DNA of 64,000 nt, from the NCBI GenBank assembly GCA_937995515.1, contig CALKJZ010000004.1, forward strand, positions 1 through 64,000, given 5' to 3'. This document shows positions 44,785-53,516 of this stretch, one piece after another. The position numbers and the translations under genes were made by a program. The notes below the pieces were generated by a model that was given only the letters and a program-made list of their open reading frames with translations, was not told the DNA's origin and did no database searches. Each line of letters begins with the position of its first letter. Position 1 is the first letter of the stretch. The DNA is from an uncultured Sphingomonadaceae bacterium (GTDB taxonomy: Bacteria > Pseudomonadota > Alphaproteobacteria > Sphingomonadales > Sphingomonadaceae).

Positions 44785-46014
44785 TCAGCTGAACGCCTGG
44801 ATCCCGGTCTGGGCGCGGCCAAGGATAAGGGCGTGGACATCGGCCGTGCCCTCATAGGTGTTGACCGCCTCGAGGTTCATCACGTGGCGGATGACGTGAT
44901 AATCGTCGCAAACGCCGTTGCCGCCGTGGATGTCGCGCGCGGTCCGCGCGATCTCGAGCGCCTTTCCCACATTGTTGCGCTTCAGGATCGAGATCGCCTC
45001 GGGCGCCAGCCGGTGCTGGTCCATCAGCCGGCCGCAGCGCAGCGCGAGCAGGAGGCCGAGCGCGATCTCGCTCTGCATGTCGGCGAGCTTTTTCTGCACC
45101 AGCTGCCGGGCTGCGAGCGGCCGGCCGAACTGCACCCGGTCGAGCGCATACTGGCGCGCGCGGTGCCAGCAATCCTCCGCCGCCCCCATCGCCCCCCAGC
45201 CGATGCCGTAGCGCGCGTTGTTGAGGCAGCCGAACGGCCCCTTCAGCCCCGACACATGCGGCAGGAGCCGGTCGTCTGGCAGGAACACATCCTCCATCAC
45301 CACCTCGCCCGTCACCCAGGCGCGCAGCGCGAACTTGCCCTCGATCTTCGGCGTGGCCAGCTTGCCCGCATCGCCGCGCAGCATCACGAACCCGCGGATC
45401 ACGTCGCCGGCGCCGTCGTCGAGGTCGCACTTCGCCCAGATGACGAAAAGGTCGGCGATCGGCGCGTTGGTGATCCACATCTTGGCGCCGTTGAGGAGAT
45501 AGCCGCCATCCACTTTTCGCGCCCGTGTGGTCATGCTGCCCGGGTCGGAGCCGGCGTCTGGCTCGGTGAGGCCGAAGGCGCCAATCAGCTCGGCGCCTGC
45601 AAGCTTCGGCAGCCACTCCTGGCGCTGCGCCTCGGTGCCATAGGCCCAGATCGGCCACATGACCAGCGAGGACTGGACCGAAAAGGCCGAGCGGAAGGCC
45701 GAGTCCACCCGCTCGATCTCGCGCGCGATGAGCCCATAGGCGACATAGGACACACCCGGGCAGCCATAGCCCGCAATCGTCGGCCCGAGCAGGCCGGCCT
45801 TGCCGAACGCCTTCAACAGCGCCGGGTCGCACTCTTCGTGCCGGTTCCACGCCTTCACCACGGGCGAAAGGTGCTGGGCGGCAAAGGCCCGCGCGGTGTC
45901 GCGCACCATCCGCTCCTCCTCTGTCAGCTCCGCCTCGAGGAGCAGCGGATCCGCCCAGTCGAACGCCGGCCATGCCGGCGCCTGGGACTGGGCAAGGGAT
46001 GCGGACATGTTCAT
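44785..46014 (-). CDS. gcdH: Glutaryl-CoA dehydrogenase
   Basis: A 409-residue acyl-CoA dehydrogenase converting glutaryl-CoA to crotonyl-CoA and CO2 in lysine and aromatic-acid breakdown. Typical segments are [54 protein letters not shown] and [19 protein letters not shown] with the catalytic-type Glu in TYEGT. GGGAG lies 9 nt before ATG 46014. It is convergent with the ligase gene; between them is a perfect GC palindrome at 44736-44749 without a T-tract. It stands alone on its strand. Confidence 0.9.
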   Translation of the reverse strand: MNMSASLAQSQAPAWPAFDWADPLLLEAELTEEERMVRDTARAFAAQHLSPVVKAWNRHEECDPALLKAFGKAGLLGPTIAGYGCPGVSYVAYGLIAREIERVDSAFRSAFSVQSSLVMWPIWAYGTEAQRQEWLPKLAGAELIGAFGLTEPDAGSDPGSMTTRARKVDGGYLLNGAKMWITNAPIADLFVIWAKCDLDDGAGDVIRGFVMLRGDAGKLATPKIEGKFALRAWVTGEVVMEDVFLPDDRLLPHVSGLKGPFGCLNNARYGIGWGAMGAAEDCWHRARQYALDRVQFGRPLAARQLVQKKLADMQSEIALGLLLALRCGRLMDQHRLAPEAISILKRNNVGKALEIARTARDIHGGNGVCDDYHVIRHVMNLEAVNTYEGTADVHALILGRAQTGIQAFS

Positions 46015-46284
46015 TGGGCTTTCTCCCTGATGCGCGGCGCCGGGCGCCGCCCGGCCGACTGGCACGGCATCCGGCATAGCAGAGGGGCGGGGGCGCTGCA
46101 CGTCTTCTTGACACGCAGGGGACAGGATCCGGCAGGGGGGGGAGGTTTCTGCGCCCTCTTCGCGCCTGTCCGGTGCGGCGACCGGTCGCCCCGCGGCCCG
46201 CCTCAGCGTCTGGCTGTGCCGAGGCCCCGCGCAGTGGTTGACCGGCCCGCACCGGTCGTGGCACGGAAAGGCGGGTGGCGCTCT

Positions 46285-46358
46285 GCGGGTGTAGCTCAAT
46301 GGTAGAGCAGAAGCTTCCCAAGCTTACGACGAGGGTTCGATTCCCTTCACCCGCTCCA
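46285..46358 (+). tRNA. tRNA-Gly (CCC)
   Basis: GCGGGTG pairs with CACCCGC, the T-loop is GGTTCGATTCC, and the anticodon loop TTCCCAA gives CCC. The top anticodon-stem pair (27-43) is a G-A mismatch. The discriminator is T and CCA is encoded. Confidence 0.95.
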
Positions 46359-46691
46359 GCCGCCCGGCCTCCCCTCCTGTGCTCGAATGCCCGGATGCCT
46401 CTCTGGGCGTGCCGGGCGGATGGCGTGCCAATCCGCGCAAGGCCGGCCCGGCGCGCGCGGGGCACCCGCTGCCGGACCGGAGCCAGCCGGACGGAGGCGC
46501 TGGAACCGGGCCGCTGAAACGGCGGCGCTGGAACCGGGCGGCCCGAACCAGGGCGGGCGTGGCGCGCGCGTGTCGTGCGGCCTTCGCACCGGCGCGCGGG
46601 CAAGGCAGCGACCGATCGGCGAATGGAAGATCGGCCGGTCCAGCGGCGCCCCGGCGGGCTGGTCTCCACCGCTTCGGGCAGGAGCCAGGTC
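46359..46691. other. 333-nt intergenic region with a short direct repeat
   Basis: No gene is supported between tRNA-Gly and the PEP-CTERM remnant. Open frames here are low-complexity Arg/Gly/Ala translations without family features. The only structure is the 16-bp direct repeat listed separately. Confidence 0.5.
46496..46539 (+). repeat. 16-bp perfect direct repeat, two copies
   Basis: GGCGCTGGAACCGGGC occurs at 46496-46511 and again at 46524-46539, 28 nt apart start to start. It lies in non-coding sequence, and its origin is unknown. Confidence 0.6.
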
Positions 46692-47370
46692 TCAGCCTGT
46701 GACCCGTACTGAGACCCTGCGGCGGCGCTGGCTCGAGCCGACGAGGCCGAAGCCCGCGATCAGCATTGCCCGGGTGTCCGGCTCGGGGACGATCGAGACC
46801 GGGATGATGATGAGGTCGTCGTGATTGTTGTCCGGCCCGGCGCCGGTGTCGTGGAAGCCGAGGTCGAGCAGCCGGCTCGTGTCGGATGTCGCCGGGGTTG
46901 AATCCGACTGGCAGGAAGATCCCGAACTGCCGGGTGCCGATCCGGAACTTGGTGCCGTCCGGCCGCCGAAATGCCAGTTGGCAACCGGGCCGGCGCCGTG
47001 GCGGCCCGTGCCGATCCGCTGCGCCTGATCTCTCGCCAGACGGGTCTCACACCAGAAGGTTGGCGGCACGGAGGCGAAGGTTGAGTTGCCCGGTGCGGAA
47101 CTTGTTGTTGAACCCGGCCTTGCGTGCGACGAACGCGAACCCGAGGGGGGCGCCTGCGACCGGCACCGGCCCGGTGATGGCAACCGACGCGCCGGTATCG
47201 GCGCACTCGACAGGGCCGATTCCCGCAAGCTTCGTCTTGACGTGGTTGTTGCAAGGAACAGCGCGGACGGTTCCGATGGTAACCGCAAAGTCGGCAGCCC
47301 CTGCCGGTGCCGAAAGCGCAAGACCAGCCATGCCGGAAAGTGCTGCCACCACGATCCGAATGTGCATCAT
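46692..47370 (-). pseudogene. Frameshifted PEP-CTERM-sorted exported protein
   Basis: The 5' part (ATG at 47370, AGGAAG before it) encodes a signal peptide (MHIRIVVAALSGMAGLALSA, then PAGAA) and about 80 secreted residues up to a stop at 47047. Downstream, recognisable protein continues but jumps frames: QRIGTGRHGAGPVANWHFGG in one frame, DGTKFRIGTRQFGIFLPVGF in another, then LGFHDTGAGPDNNHDD and the sorting tail VPEPDTRAMLIAGFGLVG with RRRR in the first of these. At least three frame changes are needed, so the gene looks broken. The tail is a PEP-CTERM signal, cut by exosortase in EPS-producing bacteria. A sequencing error is an alternative for individual shifts. Confidence 0.65.
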
Positions 47371-47605
47371 AGGCTTCCTGATCGGCACGCGCCGGCTTTT
47401 CTCCATGCCGAAACATCCTGCATATCTTGACATGTTTTAACTTCTTTTGAAAAGAAACTGGAGGCGTTCAAACCCGCTTTTGGGTGAAGCATGACCATGC
47501 TGGGACATGCGTGTCTTTCCTGCGGCGCGCGGCGCCCCTTCCGCGCGCACAGCCATCCGCCTAGAAGGCCCGAGGGGCCGGCAGGCATGAAGGGGAGGCA
47601 GGCGC

Positions 47606-48268
47606 ATGGACGAAGCCCGATTCGCCGAGGTGGACCGCTGGATCGAGCGCCACCTTCTGCCCGAGGACCCGATCCTCGAGGCCGTGCTGGGCGCCCGTCG
47701 CACGGCAGGCCTGCCGCCCATCGATGTCTCGCCGCTCCATGGCGCCTTTCTCGGCCTGCTCGCGCATCTGGTGAAGGCGCGCCGCATCCTCGAGATCGGC
47801 ACGCTCGCCGGCTATTCGGCCATCTGCATGGCCCGCGCCCTGCCCGAAGACGGAAGGCTGGTCACCATCGAGGTGGATCCGCGCCACGCCGAGGTGGCGC
47901 GCGCCAACTTCGCGCGGGCCGACATTGTCGCGCGCATCGACCTGCGGGTGGGCGCGGCGCTCGATGTGCTGCCGACGCTTGTCGACGCGCACCATGCCTT
48001 CGACATGGCGTTCATCGATGCCGACAAGGAAAACAACGCCGCCTATGCCGACTGGGCGGCGACCCTCGTCCGCTCGGGTGGCGTGGTGGTGATCGACAAT
48101 GTGGTGCGCGCTGGGCGCATCATCGACCCGGCCGACGAGGCCCCCCAGATCGCGGGCACGCGCAGCCTCTATGCGGCCATGCGCATGGACCGCCGCTTCG
48201 AGCCGGCCGTGCTGCAGACGGTCGGCGTCAAGGGCTGGGATGGAATGATGATCTGCCGGAGGCTCTAG
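47606..48268 (+). CDS. O-methyltransferase family 3 (caffeoyl-CoA O-methyltransferase-like)
   Basis: A 220-residue SAM methyltransferase. ILEIGTLAGYSAICMARALP (about residues 60-79) is motif I, FDMAFIDADKENNAAYADWA carries the metal-binding Asp, and VVVIDNVVRAGRI is motif III. The substrate is probably a catechol-like hydroxyl; bacterial members are poorly defined. It starts with ATG 47606 after GGGGAGGC. Its TAG stop shares CTAG (48265-48268) with the TAG stop of the convergent NUDIX gene. Confidence 0.88.
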   Translation: MDEARFAEVDRWIERHLLPEDPILEAVLGARRTAGLPPIDVSPLHGAFLGLLAHLVKARRILEIGTLAGYSAICMARALPEDGRLVTIEVDPRHAEVARANFARADIVARIDLRVGAALDVLPTLVDAHHAFDMAFIDADKENNAAYADWAATLVRSGGVVVIDNVVRAGRIIDPADEAPQIAGTRSLYAAMRMDRRFEPAVLQTVGVKGWDGMMICRRL

Positions 48269-49020
48269 CCGCGCCGCACCAGCTCCAGCCGCTCGGCCCG
48301 ATAGGGATAGCCGATCCCCTCGGGGATGGTGAGGATCCCATCCACCACCTCCGGCTGCACGAAGGGCGGCTCGGTCGGGTCGGCCAGCAGGGCGGCGACC
48401 GTTTCGAACTGGCCAAGGCGCGCGATGTTGCAGCGCGTGGGGAAGAGGAGCGAGATCGCCCCGGAATCGGCCTCGGCGAGGAGCGCCGCCGGAGGCGCCC
48501 AGCGGGCGTGCACGGCCTCGGTTCCATCGGCCGCATGCGCTTCCCCCTCGGGCATTGCGGCCACGTAGAAGCGCGTGTCGTAGCGCCGGTGCAGCCCGAG
48601 CGGTGGCAGCCAGCGTGCGAACGGCTTGAGAGAGCCAAGGTCAAGCCGGTGGCCCAGTTCCGCAAGCAGCGCGGCAAAGCCGATTGCGTGCGAATCCGAA
48701 CGGGGCCGGGCCCTTGCGCGCACCGCACCGGAGACCGCCGGGCCGCGGGAGAGGAGGATGCCGGTTTCCTCGAAGGTCTCCCGCGCGGCCGTCACCCGCG
48801 CTGCGGCATCCTCGGGCGCCAGCGCTGCCGCACCCGGAAAGGAGGCGGCGCAGGCGATGTCGAGCGCATCCACCTTGCCGCCGGGAAAGGCGATGGCCCC
48901 GCCGGCAAAGCCCATGGTTCCCGCGCGCTCGATCACCAGGATCTCGAGGCCTGCCGTGCCATCACGGGCGAGCACGAGGGTGGCAGCGGGCGTGGCGCCG
49001 GCGGGGTCGGGAGTGGCCAT
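48265..49020 (-). CDS. NUDIX hydrolase with an enlarged Nudix box (NUDT19-like)
   Basis: A 251-residue NUDIX protein. FPGGKVD (46-51 region) and ARETFEETGIL (79-89) are the two halves of the Nudix box, but about 18 extra residues lie between GGK and RExxEE. Such an insertion is known in NUDT19/RP2p-type coenzyme-A or nucleoside-diphosphate hydrolases. ATG 49020 is preferred over 49035, though neither has a strong ribosome binding site. It is divergent from tesB, and a CoA-derivative substrate would fit that neighbour. Confidence 0.8.
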   Translation of the reverse strand: MATPDPAGATPAATLVLARDGTAGLEILVIERAGTMGFAGGAIAFPGGKVDALDIACAASFPGAAALAPEDAAARVTAARETFEETGILLSRGPAVSGAVRARARPRSDSHAIGFAALLAELGHRLDLGSLKPFARWLPPLGLHRRYDTRFYVAAMPEGEAHAADGTEAVHARWAPPAALLAEADSGAISLLFPTRCNIARLGQFETVAALLADPTEPPFVQPEVVDGILTIPEGIGYPYRAERLELVRRG

Positions 49021-49097
49021 GCCGCACTGCTGCATTGAACGGCGCGGCCTGCCTAGCTAGCCGCAGCGCGAGGCTCGGCAGGCAGAAAGGTGCAAAG

Positions 49098-49973
49098 ATG
49101 GTGCAGCAATGGGATGGCCGGAGCGCGCCTGAGCTCCTCGCGCTCGAGCGGCTCGACCGCGACCTGTTCCGCAACCGCTTCAACCAGAAGAACGCCAACG
49201 AGTCGCTGTTCGGCGGCCAGGTGCTCGCCCAGGCGCTGACGGCTGCCACGCACACCATTGTCCCCGAGCGGATGGTCCATTCGCTGCACGGCTATTTCCT
49301 GCGCGCCGGACGGGCCGCAAGCGCGGTCATCTATTCGGTGGACCGCACGCGCGATGGCGGGCGCTTTTCCACCCGTCGCGTGATCGCCGTGCAGGAGGGC
49401 GAGCCGATCTTCCACATGGAGTGCGGCTTCCACGCCCATGAGGAGGGGTTCGACCACCAGGCGGCGCTTCCGGCCGGAGTGCCGGGGCCCGAGGCGCTGC
49501 ACGACCTGCCCGGACTGGCCGAAGCCTGGGCCGACCGGCTGCCGGGCTGGCTGCGCGCGCGCTGGCAGGCGCCCGAGCGGCCCATCGAGGTGAAGCCGGT
49601 GGAGCCCGAGCTGTTCCTCCGGCCGGCCGCCGAGGCGCGCCGGCGCATGTGGGTGCGCCTGCCCAGCGGCGCCTCGGCCACGGGGCCGGCCGAGCATGCC
49701 TGCCTTCTTGCCTATCTTTCGGACTATTGGCTCGCGGGCACGGCCGCCCTGCCGCACGCCCTGCCCATGCCGGGGCCGGCCCTGTTCATGGCAAGCCTGG
49801 ACCATGCGATGTGGTTTCACCGCCCGGCACGGGTGGATGACTGGCTGCTGTTCGACACCGAGAGCCCATCGGCGCAAGCCGGCCGCGGGCTCGCGCGCGG
49901 GCTCCTGTTTGCGCGCGACGGCACGCTCGTGGCAACGGCCGCCCAGGAAGCGCTGCTGCGCCCGCGGCGCTGA
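49098..49973 (+). CDS. tesB: Acyl-CoA thioesterase II
   Basis: A 291-residue double-hotdog thioesterase hydrolysing acyl-CoA. Hallmarks are QKNANESLFGGQVLAQAL (30-47), VHSLHGYFLRAG, RDGGRFSTRRV, the second hotdog LMASLDHAMWFHRP-like segment, and the C-terminal ESPSAQAGRGLARGLLF with DGTLVATAAQE. ATG 49098 follows AAGGTGC. tRNA-Ala lies just downstream on the other strand. Confidence 0.93.
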   Translation: MVQQWDGRSAPELLALERLDRDLFRNRFNQKNANESLFGGQVLAQALTAATHTIVPERMVHSLHGYFLRAGRAASAVIYSVDRTRDGGRFSTRRVIAVQEGEPIFHMECGFHAHEEGFDHQAALPAGVPGPEALHDLPGLAEAWADRLPGWLRARWQAPERPIEVKPVEPELFLRPAAEARRRMWVRLPSGASATGPAEHACLLAYLSDYWLAGTAALPHALPMPGPALFMASLDHAMWFHRPARVDDWLLFDTESPSAQAGRGLARGLLFARDGTLVATAAQEALLRPRR

Positions 49974-49992
49974 GACCTGATCCGCAGGCGGC

Positions 49993-50068
49993 TGGTGGAG
50001 ACGAGGGGGATCGAACCCCTGACCTCAGCAGTGCGATTGCTGCGCTCTCCCATCTGAGCTACGTCCCC
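49993..50068 (-). tRNA. tRNA-Ala (CGC)
   Basis: On the minus strand, GGGGACG pairs with CGTCTCC, including the G3-U70 pair that identifies alanine tRNAs. The anticodon loop ATCGCAC gives CGC, and CCA is encoded. It reads GCG codons, which are abundant in this GC-rich sequence. Confidence 0.95.
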
Positions 50069-50441
50069 GCCTGCCACGCGGCGGCCGACCAGCCGCCCGG
50101 CGAGCTTCGCCTGCCGGGCGCGAGGCGGATAGCGGGCCGCGACCGGCTTTGCAACATGGCAGAGAGGATGGCGGGAGGGGCTCCTTCCACCGGCGCGGGC
50201 ACCGGTCGAGGCACCGGTCCGGGCGGGGGGCGGCGGGGTTGTGCGGCTGCGCTTGCCAATCCGGCAGCCGCGCCATAGTCTCCAGAACCAAGTGCGGAGG
50301 GTGCGGCCCGGTGGGGGCGGGCGTCATCCCCGCGGGGACGGCAATGTGTTGAAGGCGGTTTGGGTGGCCGATTTCGAACCGGGCGTTGGCGGTTGTGCGG
50401 CCGTTTCGGCTGTTGAGGGCGGGGCGGCCCGGGCCGCCCCC
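50069..50441. other. 373-nt intergenic region upstream of the Ppx-like gene
   Basis: No supported gene. It contains two close copies of GCACCGGTC (around 50199 and 50211) and a weak promoter-like pair near 50252-50279 (TTGCCA, then CATAGT at suboptimal spacing). A perfect 20-bp palindrome ends one base before the ATG. A GTG at 50346 in the same frame could give a longer Ppx-like protein. Confidence 0.4.
50421..50440. promoter_or_regulatory. Perfect 20-bp GC palindrome just before the Ppx/GppA-type start codon
   Basis: GGGGCGGCCCGGGCCGCCCC is fully self-complementary and ends one base before ATG 50442. In RNA it could fold over the ribosome-binding region; in DNA it could be an operator. No such structure precedes the neighbouring starts. 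Confidence 0.4.
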
Positions 50442-51458
50442 ATGGCCGGGCCCCGTCCGGTCTGCCCCCGTCCGCCGCGCGGGCGGGCGGTGCGCAGGGA
50501 GGTGGCCGCGCTCGATCTTGGCACCAACAACTGCCGGCTGCTGATCGCGCGGCCGCATCCCGAAGGGTTCCAGGTCGTCGATGCCTTCTCGCGGGTCGTC
50601 CGGCTTGGCGAGGGCGTCTCGGCCACCGGCAGGCTTTCGCCCGAGGCGATGGACCGCACGCTCGAGGCGCTCAGGATCTGTGCGGCCAAGCTGGCGCGGC
50701 GCCGGGTGGCGCAGGTGCGCTCGGTTGCAACCGAAGCCTGCCGGCGGGCCAGCAACTGCGCCGAGTTTGTGGCACGCGTCTATGCCGAAACCGGGCTCGC
50801 GCTCGACATCATCTCGCCGGCGGAAGAGGCGCGGCTGGCCGTGCTCGGCTGCCAGACGCTCATCGAGCCGGCCGCCCGCCAGACGCTCGTCTTCGATATC
50901 GGCGGCGGCTCGACCGAGGTCGTGCTGATCGAGCGCTGCACGCTGCCATCCGCAGGCGAGGATGGCCTTGCCATGGTGGGCTGGGTTTCGGTTCCGTGGG
51001 GGGTTGTCTCGCTTGCGGAGACCGAGGCGGCCGATGGCGGCTCTGCGGCCGCGCGCATGGCGGCGTTTTCGCGCATGGCAGCGCGGGTCGCAGCGCATCT
51101 CGGCGGGTTGTCCGCCCGGCTCGGCGCCGATGTTCAGCTGCTCGGCACCTCCGGCACTGTCACCACGCTTGCAAGCCTGCACATGGGCCTTGCCCGCTAC
51201 GAGCGGCGGCTGGTCGATGGCGCGTGGATGGAGACGGCCGATCTGCGCGCGCTCAGCCACCGGCTCGCCGGCGCGTCGCCGGCCGAACGGGCCGGCATTC
51301 CGGGCATCGGGCCGGAACGTGCCGAGCTGGTGGTGGCAGGCTGTGCCATCCTCGAGGCGCTGCTCGAGGCCAGCCATGCGCGGCGGCTCCGGGTTGCCGA
51401 CAGGGGCATCCGCGAGGGAATCCTGCGCAGCCTGCTTGCCCGCCACGGCGGCGCATGA
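50442..51458 (+). CDS. Ppx/GppA-family phosphatase
   Basis: A 338-residue ASKHA-fold phosphatase that hydrolyses polyphosphate or pppGpp. REVAALDLGTNNCRLLIA is the first phosphate loop, TEACRRASN and IISPAEEARLAVLG are typical, and FDIGGGSTEVV is the second phosphate loop. LGTSGTVTTLASLHMGL and ERAELVVAGCAILEALL follow. It ends without the C-terminal HD domain of long Ppx. ATG 50442 was chosen; upstream starts exist. rlmE follows 27 nt later, a pairing common in alphaproteobacteria. Confidence 0.87.
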   Translation: MAGPRPVCPRPPRGRAVRREVAALDLGTNNCRLLIARPHPEGFQVVDAFSRVVRLGEGVSATGRLSPEAMDRTLEALRICAAKLARRRVAQVRSVATEACRRASNCAEFVARVYAETGLALDIISPAEEARLAVLGCQTLIEPAARQTLVFDIGGGSTEVVLIERCTLPSAGEDGLAMVGWVSVPWGVVSLAETEAADGGSAAARMAAFSRMAARVAAHLGGLSARLGADVQLLGTSGTVTTLASLHMGLARYERRLVDGAWMETADLRALSHRLAGASPAERAGIPGIGPERAELVVAGCAILEALLEASHARRLRVADRGIREGILRSLLARHGGA

Positions 51459-51485
51459 GCGGCCGGCCATGAGCTGCCGCCAGCG

Positions 51486-52169
51486 ATGAGCCGCGCGCGC
51501 GGGGGCGGCAGCGGCGGCCGCGCGGCGGGCGGACGGGCGCGCGTGGCGAGCGCGCGCCGGCGCAAGGCCTCCTCGACCCGCTGGCTCGAGCGGCACCTGA
51601 ACGACCCTTATGTGAAGCGGGCAGCGGCCGAGGGCTATCGCGCGCGCGCGGCCTACAAGCTCCTCGAGCTCGACCAGCGCTTCGGCCTGCTTGCCGGCGC
51701 CCGGCGGGTCGTCGACCTTGGTGCCGCGCCCGGATCGTGGACGCAGGTGGTCCTGAAGGCGCAGCCGCAGGCGCGGGTGGTCGGCATCGACCTGCTGCCG
51801 GTAGACCCGCTTCCCGGTGCCCAGATGCTGCAGATGGACTTTCTCCGCGAGGAGGCGGCCGCGGCCATCGGCAAGGCGCTGGGCGGCCCGGCAGACCTCG
51901 TGCTGTCCGACATGGCGGCCAACATGGTCGGCCACCAGAAGACCGACCACCTGCGCACCATGGCGCTTGTCGAGGCCGCATCGCGCTTTGCAGCCCAGAT
52001 CCTGCGGCCCGGCGGCGCTTTCGTCGCCAAGGTGCTCGCCGGCGGCGCGGAGCCGGCGCTGGTGGCCGAGCTCAGGCGCCAGTACGCAAGCGTGCGCCAC
52101 GCCAAGCCGCCAGCCAGCCGCCGGGAATCGAGCGAAACCTATCTGGTCGCCCAGGGGTATCGCGGCTGA
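51486..52169 (+). CDS. rlmE: 23S rRNA 2'-O-methyltransferase RlmE/FtsJ
   Basis: A 227-residue enzyme methylating U2552 of 23S rRNA. The K-D-K-E catalytic set is Lys58, Asp142, Lys182 and Glu217, and DLGAAPGSWTQV (77-88) is the SAM motif. A basic, glycine- and arginine-rich N-terminal 30 residues precede the domain and may bind RNA. It is 27 nt behind the Ppx-like gene, and its 3' end is 20 nt from the convergent small membrane gene. Confidence 0.95.
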   Translation: MSRARGGGSGGRAAGGRARVASARRRKASSTRWLERHLNDPYVKRAAAEGYRARAAYKLLELDQRFGLLAGARRVVDLGAAPGSWTQVVLKAQPQARVVGIDLLPVDPLPGAQMLQMDFLREEAAAAIGKALGGPADLVLSDMAANMVGHQKTDHLRTMALVEAASRFAAQILRPGGAFVAKVLAGGAEPALVAELRRQYASVRHAKPPASRRESSETYLVAQGYRG

Positions 52170-52189
52170 CCCAGGGCGGGCCGTTGCGG

Positions 52190-52411
52190 TCAGACGATCC
52201 CGCCGCCGACGGACAGCCGCACGAGCGCGATGGCAATGACGACAAGGTTCAGGATCCGCCCCTCGCGCCCGCGGGAGAGAAGGCCGAGCAGCAGCCCGAG
52301 GCCGGCCAGCGGGATGACGAACCAGTTGGCCCAGCCCACGAACGGGATGAGCGCGAAGACGGCGATCATGAACGCAACCGCGCCGATGAGAAGCGAGGCG
52401 ATGTTGAGCAT
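52190..52411 (-). CDS. Small membrane protein, function unknown
   Basis: A 73-residue, mostly hydrophobic protein with two or three membrane segments (ASLLIGAVAFMIAVFALI, NWFVIPLAGLGLLLGLLS, LNLVVIAIALVRLSVG) and a short basic loop GREGRI. GAGGAAT lies upstream of ATG 52411. Coding is supported by the clean hydrophobic pattern and ribosome binding site. I do not recognise a characterised family. Confidence 0.7.
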   Translation of the reverse strand: MLNIASLLIGAVAFMIAVFALIPFVGWANWFVIPLAGLGLLLGLLSRGREGRILNLVVIAIALVRLSVGGGIV

Positions 52412-52513
52412 GGGCTGGGATTCCTCCGGTCTGGTGTGGCGCCTCTCGCTGGCCGCGCAAGATGGGAGAGCGCGCTGGCATTGCAAGGGGCCCGCGGCTA
52501 GGCGCGTGGCGGC

Positions 52514-53506
52514 ATGGAGAGCACGCACCCGTCCGACCGGGCCTGTCCCGTCCCCGCCGAATGGGCGCCACAGCGTGCCATGTTTCTTGGCTTTCCCTCG
52601 CACCCGGCGCTGTGGGAAGCCGATCTTGCGCCAGCGCAGGCCGAGGTGGCCGCGCTTGCGCGCCAGCTGGGCCGGAGCGTGCCGGTGCGGCTCGTGGTGG
52701 CCGATGGATGCGCAATGGCGGCGGCGCGCCGCCTCCTTGGCGGGGCGGCGGGCGTCGAGCTGGTCGAGATGGCGTTCGGCGACGTGTGGCTGCGCGATAC
52801 CGGGCCCATCTTCCGCGCGCCGGAGCGGGCGGTCGCCTTTGCGTTCAACGGCTGGGGCGGAAAATACCGCCTCGCGGGCGACTCCGACCTTGCCGACCGG
52901 ATCGCAGCCTTCTGCCGCGCGAGTCTTTCGCGCTTCGATCTCGTGTGCGAGGGTGGTGCGATCGAGACCGACGGGCAGGGCCTCGGCATCACCACCGAGC
53001 AGTGCCTGCTCAACCCCAACCGCAACCCCGGCGCGGGCCGGGCGCATGTCGAGGCAGTGCTCTGCGAGGCACTCGGCCTCCGCCGCCTCGTCTGGCTGGG
53101 CAAAGGTCTCGCCGGCGACCACACCGACGGGCATGTCGACAATCTCGCCCGCTTTGCCGCGCCCTCCACGCTGCTGATCCCGGTGCCCGAGGGCGCGGAT
53201 GACCCCAATGCGAAGGCCTATGCCGATGCCCGGGCGCGCGCGCTGGCGGCCAATCTCGTGGTGTGCGACATGCCCTCGCCGGGGCGGGTCGAGGCCGACG
53301 GCCGGGTGGTGCCGGCAAGCTACATGAACTTCGTGGTTGCCAACGGGCAGGTTGTGGTGCCGCTCTACGGCCGGCCGAACGACGGGGCGGCCGTCGCGGC
53401 GCTCGCGCGCGCCTTCCCCCGCCACCGGGTCACCGGGCTGCGCTCCGATCACCTGCTCTCCGGCGGCGGGAGCTTCCACTGCATCAGCCAGCAGCAGCCG
53501 GCATGA
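52514..53506 (+). CDS. aguA: Agmatine deiminase
   Basis: A 330-residue guanidino-modifying enzyme converting agmatine to N-carbamoylputrescine and ammonia. The GFPSHPALWE N-terminus, DVWLRDTGPIF, ETDGQG with the acidic residues, HTDGHVDN and the catalytic Cys323 in GGSFHCISQQ are diagnostic. The length is slightly short (E. coli type about 370). The N-carbamoylputrescine amidase gene starts 10 nt after it with its own GGAGG, so the two make a complete agmatine-to-putrescine pathway. Confidence 0.93.
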   Translation: MESTHPSDRACPVPAEWAPQRAMFLGFPSHPALWEADLAPAQAEVAALARQLGRSVPVRLVVADGCAMAAARRLLGGAAGVELVEMAFGDVWLRDTGPIFRAPERAVAFAFNGWGGKYRLAGDSDLADRIAAFCRASLSRFDLVCEGGAIETDGQGLGITTEQCLLNPNRNPGAGRAHVEAVLCEALGLRRLVWLGKGLAGDHTDGHVDNLARFAAPSTLLIPVPEGADDPNAKAYADARARALAANLVVCDMPSPGRVEADGRVVPASYMNFVVANGQVVVPLYGRPNDGAAVAALARAFPRHRVTGLRSDHLLSGGGSFHCISQQQPA

Positions 53507-53516
53507 GGAGGCGGGC

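Noticed and set aside
46387-46824. A 145-codon plus-strand frame after tRNA-Gly
   Set aside because: Low-complexity Arg/Gly/Ala translation that runs antisense into the PEP-CTERM remnant, with no ribosome binding site.
47427-47455. TTGACA with 17-nt spacing, as a promoter for the O-methyltransferase
   Set aside because: The hexamer at the -10 position (AAAAGA) is poor and the site is about 150 nt from the gene; AT-rich chance is likely.
50310-50351. A short GTG-initiated leader-like frame before the Ppx-like gene
   Set aside because: No ribosome binding site, no clustered regulatory codons and no attenuator-type hairpin linked to it.
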